Translations under genes and position numbers: made by a program
The notes under the pieces: model-generated
Seen by the model: only the letters and a program-made list of their open reading frames with translations
Told to the model about the DNA's origin: nothing
Database searches by the model: none
Part shown: positions 59,613 through 64,000 of the stretch, piece after piece
Layout: each line of letters opens with the position of its first letter
How positions within the stretch are numbered: position 1 is the first letter of the stretch
NCBI RefSeq assembly: GCF_009362735.1
Contig: NZ_WHNP01000004.1
Coordinates: 1-64,000, forward strand
Length of the DNA: 64,000 nucleotides
Source of the DNA: Paraburkholderia franconis
Lineage (GTDB): Bacteria > Pseudomonadota > Gammaproteobacteria > Burkholderiales > Burkholderiaceae
Direction: 5' to 3'

Positions 59613-60488
59613 ATGAAACTGGATCTCGGCGCCGTCGAGGAAGCATCTAAAGAGCTTTATATCCGCGCGCTGAAACTGCTGCCGCCGGATGTGAAGCTGG
59701 GTATCGACAGGCTCGCGGCAACCGATACGTCGCCCGTGGCAAGGCGCGTGCTCGAAACGATGCGCACGAACATTCAGGTGGCGGAGGGAACCGACAACCT
59801 GCTTTGCCAGGACACGGGCATTCCCATTTACAACGTCGTGATCGGGCGCAATGTCGAGTTCGACGGGTTCGAACTCAAGGCCGCGATTCGCAAGGGCTGT
59901 GAGCGAGCGACGCGCGAGCATCCGTTGCGCTCGTCGGTCGTGCATCCCTTGACGCGCAAGAACGATCACACGTCTTGCGGCATTGAAGTACCCGTCATTC
60001 ACATCGACTTTTCCGGCGACGCGAATACAGCGGCCATCGAAATGGTGCCTAAAGGCAGCGGTTCCGAAAACAATTCGTTTCTGAAGATGGCCGTTCCTGC
60101 CGAAGGGATCGATGCGATCAAGACGTTCGTCGTCGATTGCGTGCTTTCTGCAGGCGGCAAGACCTGCCCGCCGACGATTGTCGGCGTCGGACTCGGCGGC
60201 ACCTCCGATCTTTCGATTGCGCTCGCGAAACGGGCGGCCACGCGGGCGCTCGGCACACGTTGCGACGATCCCGACGGCGCGGCGCTCGAAGAGGAACTGT
60301 CGGCGGCCGTGAACCAGCTCGGTATCGGCCCACAAGGTCTGGGCGGCGACAGCACGGCATTCGCCGTCCACATCGAACTCGCTTCGACGCACATCACGAT
60401 GAATCCCATCGCAGTGAACATGCAATGTCACTCGGCGCGGCGTGCAAGAGCCGTGTTCTCTGCCGATGGACTTTCATACGGTTTCTGA
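59613..60488 (+). CDS. Class I fumarase-type hydratase, alpha subunit
   Basis: The 291-residue protein (ATG 59613 with GGGAGG 8 bases upstream; ATG 59607 is too close to the site) has the three Cys expected for the catalytic [4Fe-4S] cluster: L-L-C-Q-D-T-G-I-P, K-T-C-P-P-T-I-V-G-V-G-L-G-G and M-Q-C-H-S-A-R-R-A-R. The family includes fumarase, mesaconase and L-tartrate dehydratase; in the split form alpha carries the cluster. The H-S-A-R-R-A run is closer to fumarases than to TtdA. With the dehydrogenase complex it would hydrate fumarate or a substituted fumarate. Confidence 0.88.
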   Translation: MKLDLGAVEEASKELYIRALKLLPPDVKLGIDRLAATDTSPVARRVLETMRTNIQVAEGTDNLLCQDTGIPIYNVVIGRNVEFDGFELKAAIRKGCERATREHPLRSSVVHPLTRKNDHTSCGIEVPVIHIDFSGDANTAAIEMVPKGSGSENNSFLKMAVPAEGIDAIKTFVVDCVLSAGGKTCPPTIVGVGLGGTSDLSIALAKRAATRALGTRCDDPDGAALEEELSAAVNQLGIGPQGLGGDSTAFAVHIELASTHITMNPIAVNMQCHSARRARAVFSADGLSYGF

Positions 60489-60490
60489 AA

Positions 60491-61105
60491 ATGGCCCACT
60501 ACGATCTCTTCACGCCCGTCGACGAGTCACAGATCCGGCAATTGCACGTGAACGATACGGTGACACTGCACCGAACGCTTTACGGCATTCGGGATGCGAC
60601 GCAAATCCATATGTTCGACCGAGGGCGCACGACGCATTTCGATCTTCGCGGCCATGCCGTCATTCACACCGCGCCGAACGTGCGCAAGGTTCCCATCAGC
60701 GACGACTATCCGGCGGGCTATCAGCCGATCTGTATCGGCACGACGACGTCGGACCGGATGGAGCGCTTCACGCGGCCGCTGATGGAGCAATACGGCGTGC
60801 GCATGATCGTCGGCAAAGGCGGGCTGCGCGAAGCATCGCAAGGGACGTTCAGCGATCTGGGCGGCGTCTATCTCGCGATCATCGGCGGCACGGCCGCGCT
60901 CGAGACGACATGGATCGAGCAGATCGAAGCCGTCGACCTCGACGATCTCAATCCTGAATCGCTGTGGCGATTCAGGATCAGCAACTTCGGTCCCTTGCTC
61001 GTGGCGATGGATAGCCATGGCGGGAGTCTTTACGACGCAGTGAAGCACGACGCAGCCGACCGTCGCGCGGCCGTGCTCGCCAGTCTTGGAGTACGGGCCA
61101 AATGA
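60491..61105 (+). CDS. Class I fumarase-type hydratase, beta subunit
   Basis: The 204-residue partner of the preceding gene (2-bp gap) has the swivelling domain of class I hydratases: I-P-I/V-S-D-D-Y-P-A-G-like start, G-T-T-T-S-D-R-M-E-R-F, then I-V-G-K-G-G-L-R-E-A-S-Q-G-T-F (about 113-127) and A-I-I-G-G-T-A-A-L. The gene overlaps the flavoprotein gene by 4 bp. Substrate as for alpha; L-tartrate or mesaconate/citramalate remain alternatives. Confidence 0.87.
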   Translation: MAHYDLFTPVDESQIRQLHVNDTVTLHRTLYGIRDATQIHMFDRGRTTHFDLRGHAVIHTAPNVRKVPISDDYPAGYQPICIGTTTSDRMERFTRPLMEQYGVRMIVGKGGLREASQGTFSDLGGVYLAIIGGTAALETTWIEQIEAVDLDDLNPESLWRFRISNFGPLLVAMDSHGGSLYDAVKHDAADRRAAVLASLGVRAK

Positions 61106-62856
61106 ATATCGCGCACATCCGGACGGATATCCTGATACTCGGCTCCGGCGGCGCGGGTCTCTTCGCAGCGTTGCACGCGCATCAGACCGCGCCTCAGCTC
61201 TCGATTACCGTCGCTGTCAAAGGGCTGTTAGGGAAGTGCGGCTGCACGCGCATGGTGCAGGGCGGATACAACGTGGCGCTGGCGCCGGGCGATTCCGTCG
61301 AGCGTCATTTCATGGACACGATCGAGGGCAGCAAATGGCTGTCGAATCAGGATCTCGCGTGGACACTGGTGAGCACGGCCGTCGAGCGCGTTCGTGAACT
61401 CGAAAACGAATTGGGCTGCTTTTTCGATCGCAATCCCGATGGCTCGATTCATCAAAAGGCATTCGCGGGACAGACGTTCGATCGGACCGTGCACAAGGGC
61501 GATCTGACGGGTATCGAGATCATCAACCGTCTTGCCGAGCAGGTGTGGAGCCGTGGCATCAACCGGCTCGAAGAGCATCGCGCAATCGAGCTGATCAGAA
61601 GCCGCGACGGCAAGAGCCTCGCGGGCGTCCTGATGATCGACATGCGCTCGGGGCAGTTCGTGTTCGTGCAGGCGCGAGCGGTATTGCTCGCGACGGGCGG
61701 CGGACCGACGATGTACAAGTTTCATACGCCGTCGGGGGACAAGAGTTGCGATGGCCTTGCGATGGCGCTGCGCGCAGGCTTGCCACTGCGCGATATGGAA
61801 ATGGTGCAGTTCCATCCGACAGGTCTGCTCGCAGGAAGCCACACGCGGATGACGGGCACGGTCCTCGAAGAAGGCTTGCGCGGCGCGGGCGGTCATCTGC
61901 TGAACGGCGATAAAGAGCGCTTCATGCATCGCTACGACGCGCGCGGCGAGCGTGCGACGCGCGACATCGTATCGCGTGGCATCTACTCGGAAATGAGAGA
62001 GGGCCGCACATCGCCGAATGGCGGCGTGTACATTCAGATGGGCCATCTCGGACCGGACAAGGTGCGTAAGCAGTTCAAAGGCATGGTGGAACGCTGCGCC
62101 GATTGCGGCTTCGATCTTGCGGGCGGTCTCGTCGAGGTCGTGCCGACCGCACACTACATGATGGGCGGCGTGGTTTTCCAGCCCGATTGCCGCACAGAAC
62201 TCGCGGGCCTGTTCGCGGCGGGCGAAGATACGGGCGGAGTGCATGGCGCGAACCGCCTGGGTGGCAATGGCGTCGCGAACTCCACCGTATTCGGCGGCAT
62301 TGCAGGGGACAGCATGGCGACGTGGGTCAGCGAACACGGTGAGTATCATGCCCCCGACGATGACGCACTACGGGCCGCCGTCAGCGAAGCGGAAGCGCCT
62401 TTCAAACAGCATGGCAAAGATCTGGAGCACATTCGGGAAGCGCTCTACGAATGTATGTGGAAGGACGTCGGCATTATTCGTCACGGCGACGGGCTTCTTC
62501 GCGCACGAGCGGCGTTGCGAGATCTTTACGGTCAGTTGATGCGCACGGGCGTTGCCGATGGCGATCGCGCATTGAATCTGCAATGGCACGACTGGCTCAA
62601 TTTGAAGAACCTGATATCGGTCAGCCAGGTGATCACGGAAGCGGCGATTGCTCGCGAGAACTCCCGGGGCGCGCATTTCAGAGAAGACTTTCCGGATGCG
62701 GGCGATCTTTCAAGATCGGCATTTACTACGGTTCGCCGTCAGCAAGGAGAGATCTGCATTTCGCAAGAGCCCGTGACGTTCACACGTGTCAGGCCGGGCG
62801 AAACGATTCTGGATGAGTGTGAAAAGAGTGTCGAGGCTGGCGCGGTTCGCGGCTGA
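61102..62856 (+). CDS. Succinate dehydrogenase/fumarate reductase-like flavoprotein
   Basis: The 584-residue protein has the FAD motif I-L-G-S-G-G-A-G-L-F-A-A (about 12-23), M-V-Q-G-G-Y-N-V-A (about 50), E-M-V-Q-F-H-P-T-G-L (about 233-242), the catalytic Arg in E-R-A-T-R-D-I-V-S-R (about 286) and H-Y-M-M-G-G and G-A-N-R-L-G-G-N (about 350-395). The usual FAD-attachment His lies in a T-R-M-V-Q-G-G-Y context rather than the common T-x-A-A-Q-G-G, with no obvious H before it, so FAD may be non-covalent. The gene is last in the operon, after the fumarase genes, an unusual order. Confidence 0.88.
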   Translation: MNIAHIRTDILILGSGGAGLFAALHAHQTAPQLSITVAVKGLLGKCGCTRMVQGGYNVALAPGDSVERHFMDTIEGSKWLSNQDLAWTLVSTAVERVRELENELGCFFDRNPDGSIHQKAFAGQTFDRTVHKGDLTGIEIINRLAEQVWSRGINRLEEHRAIELIRSRDGKSLAGVLMIDMRSGQFVFVQARAVLLATGGGPTMYKFHTPSGDKSCDGLAMALRAGLPLRDMEMVQFHPTGLLAGSHTRMTGTVLEEGLRGAGGHLLNGDKERFMHRYDARGERATRDIVSRGIYSEMREGRTSPNGGVYIQMGHLGPDKVRKQFKGMVERCADCGFDLAGGLVEVVPTAHYMMGGVVFQPDCRTELAGLFAAGEDTGGVHGANRLGGNGVANSTVFGGIAGDSMATWVSEHGEYHAPDDDALRAAVSEAEAPFKQHGKDLEHIREALYECMWKDVGIIRHGDGLLRARAALRDLYGQLMRTGVADGDRALNLQWHDWLNLKNLISVSQVITEAAIARENSRGAHFREDFPDAGDLSRSAFTTVRRQQGEICISQEPVTFTRVRPGETILDECEKSVEAGAVRG

Positions 62857-62924
62857 AAAAGCACTAACGCAATAAAGATCGTCGCGCCCGAAGGAGTGGT
62901 GAAACCTTGAACTTACCTGATCGC

Positions 62925-63179
62925 TTATTCAAGCACCCAGCCGCTGTCGCCTTCAATGAGTGTCCCGCCATGGCTGGTTGTGTCGCCCTTCCGGGCAATA
63001 CCAGCACCATCGAACTCCGAGGTCGAGCCCGAAGTGATGATGGCTCCGCAACTGGTTACGTCGCCGATGCGGGCGGCGGCGCGACCACCGATGATCACTC
63101 CGCTCGTACCCGTCACGACCGTACCCATCCCATGAACCGGGCACATATGGCGGTGACCCACCAGAACAACCGGACGCAT
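62925..63179 (-). CDS. PAAR-domain protein
   Basis: The 84-residue protein matches the PAAR fold: H-R-H-M-C-P at the N-terminus and three short Gly-rich repeats (V-V-T-G-T-S-G-V-I-I-G-G-R-A-A-A-R-I-G-D, G-A-I-I-T-S-G-S, and I-A-R-K-G-D-T-T-S-H-G-G). The His and Cys residues form the zinc site at the tip. PAAR proteins cap the VgrG spike of the type VI secretion system and link effectors to it. The upstream partial gene on the same strand may encode a linked effector or adaptor. Confidence 0.9.
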   Translation of the reverse strand: MRPVVLVGHRHMCPVHGMGTVVTGTSGVIIGGRAAARIGDVTSCGAIITSGSTSEFDGAGIARKGDTTSHGGTLIEGDSGWVLE

Positions 63180-63202
63180 GAAAACCTCTCCGCGATAGAA
63201 AT

Positions 63203-64000
63203 TTATTGACCCGCTGCCCTGGGGTGTTCACCCGCATACTTCCATTCGAAGCTGAACGGGTCCACGCCGACCTTACCCGGCAGGTTCGGCATTGAATCGC
63301 CTTCCTTCACGAACACCTCGTGGTAGCCGCCGATCAGGTCGATCGTCTGACCCACGGCATACCAGTAGCCGGTTCGCGGTGAGAAGTCGCCGGGCCGGGC
63401 ACGCGGGAATGGCGGCACCTGGGTGCGTGCATCGACCTCGCCCAGGAACTCGATCTTGTGGCCCTTCGCAGCCTCCTCGTCGGTAGGTTTGTAGACCTTG
63501 AAGTACAGGCGGTTCGATGGCGCGTTGTCGGTGATCGGGTAGACCATGCGGCCCTTGCCCTGCGCGTCGGTGCGCGCCAGCACTTCGCGCACATCGATCC
63601 AGTCGAGCTGGCTGTGCCAGTAGACCATTTCGTAAATGTGCGTGCCGGTCAGTAACTGGCTGTTCTTTATCGTGAACTCGTAAGGTATGGGACTCTTCCA
63701 GCCATCGTGTGCCTTCAGGGTATAGCGATAGCGCTTGACCTCATCGTCACGGGGCGGAGCCTTGATCGCCATTACTCCGTCATCACGCGGCGGCGACGGG
63801 TCGATCTCTTTTCCTTCGCAGTAGAGCCGAACCGGTCCGTCGTCCGGTGTCGGCATGCCCGTTGCCCGAACGTCTTTGTCGGTAGGATTGGCAATCGAAA
63901 TGTTATACCGCACTTCAACAGCATCGCTGTACAACGACGAGCCGGCAAATCTGATCTGCGTGACCAGCGGGTTCTTGGTCCAGTTGATCCGGTTATCGGG
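63203..64000 (-). CDS. Partial hypothetical protein next to PAAR (truncated by window edge)
   Basis: The frame is open from 63203 to the right edge without a start that must be used; TTG 63934 is internal, since sense continues upstream (N-W-T-K-N-P-L-V-T-Q-I-R-F-A-G-S-S). I do not recognise the family with certainty; the wording recalls DUF6402-type proteins found beside PAAR genes. Features: an immunoglobulin-like beta-rich region (V-R-Y-N-I-S-I-A-N-P-T-D-K), a middle with H-I-Y-E-M-V-Y-W-H-S-Q-L-D-W-I-D-V-R and a terminal Y-H-E-V-F-V-K-E-G-D. No signal peptide can be judged. It ends 23 bp before the PAAR gene, probably one operon. Confidence 0.6.
   Translation of the reverse strand, partial: PDNRINWTKNPLVTQIRFAGSSLYSDAVEVRYNISIANPTDKDVRATGMPTPDDGPVRLYCEGKEIDPSPPRDDGVMAIKAPPRDDEVKRYRYTLKAHDGWKSPIPYEFTIKNSQLLTGTHIYEMVYWHSQLDWIDVREVLARTDAQGKGRMVYPITDNAPSNRLYFKVYKPTDEEAAKGHKIEFLGEVDARTQVPPFPRARPGDFSPRTGYWYAVGQTIDLIGGYHEVFVKEGDSMPNLPGKVGVDPFSFEWKYAGEHPRAAGQ

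Noticed and set aside
1..64000. CRISPR arrays, tRNA and rRNA genes, riboswitches
   Set aside because: I looked for spaced repeats, tRNA arms and conserved rRNA stretches and saw none; small or degenerate RNAs may have escaped a reading by eye.

Overview
The window is about 64 kb of high-GC DNA, coding-dense on both strands. Its gene content points to a Burkholderiaceae chromosome or chromid, most likely Paraburkholderia, Caballeronia or a close relative. The hints are the ectoine-degradation cluster, the H-NS protein with a long Ala/Lys tail, LssY-type DedA proteins, PpnP, a class I fumarase pair and a PAAR gene. The assignment is by recognition of families, not by a database search. I found no rRNA, tRNA, CRISPR array or insertion sequence.

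Layout. 1-5 kb: ectoine/N-acetyl-diaminobutyrate catabolism (3' end of doeA, then doeB, doeX, doeC, doeD). 5-12.6 kb: gamma-glutamyltransferase, a VOC protein, PPK2 convergent with a Pit phosphate transporter, a LysR regulator and a MASE2-GGDEF diguanylate cyclase. 12.8-17.2 kb: two DedA-family fusion proteins and a tailed H-NS. 17.6-23.4 kb: an aldehyde dehydrogenase, MFS transporter, enolase-superfamily enzyme and GMC oxidoreductase, probably an acid-sugar or polyol pathway of unknown substrate. 23.5-24.5 kb: a YigZ protein and a 45-residue lipoprotein missed by ORF length cut-offs.

24.8-45 kb is the most interesting part. Four small proteins (68, 74, 84 and 94 aa) share a leader of the form I-K-D-L-S-x5-LD-xx-AM-xx-I-x-GG, and a fifth copy is decayed. 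Next to them lie a complete type I export machine (peptidase-C39 ABC transporter with two cyclic-nucleotide-binding-like domains, HlyD adaptor, NodT/TolC outer-membrane lipoprotein, cytoplasmic parvulin) and a phospho-signalling set (membrane Ser/Thr kinase, double-FHA membrane protein, PP2C phosphatase). A sigma54 activator, a secreted caspase-SUMF protein, two DUF4399 proteins and an LRAT-like protein complete the region. Sigma54-type -24/-12 elements with the exact GG-N10-GC spacing precede three of the small genes or their remnants well, and others less well. I propose a sigma54-controlled, phosphorylation-gated secretion system for GG-leader proteins, two of which have a homologous Asn/Gln-rich core. 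I do not recognise it as a described system.

45-57 kb: hypothetical genes, a hairpin-forming repeat array, a di-haem peroxidase beside an acid-phosphatase remnant, a lipoprotein gene with two compensating frameshifts, a TPR/glycosyltransferase protein, an FtsI-type PBP, a chemoreceptor, a Dyp peroxidase and PpnP. 57-63 kb: a LysR-controlled island with a TauE/SafE permease, a succinate dehydrogenase/fumarate reductase-like complex and a heterodimeric class I fumarase, with the flavoprotein gene last. 63-64 kb: a PAAR protein and a partial gene of probable type VI secretion context.
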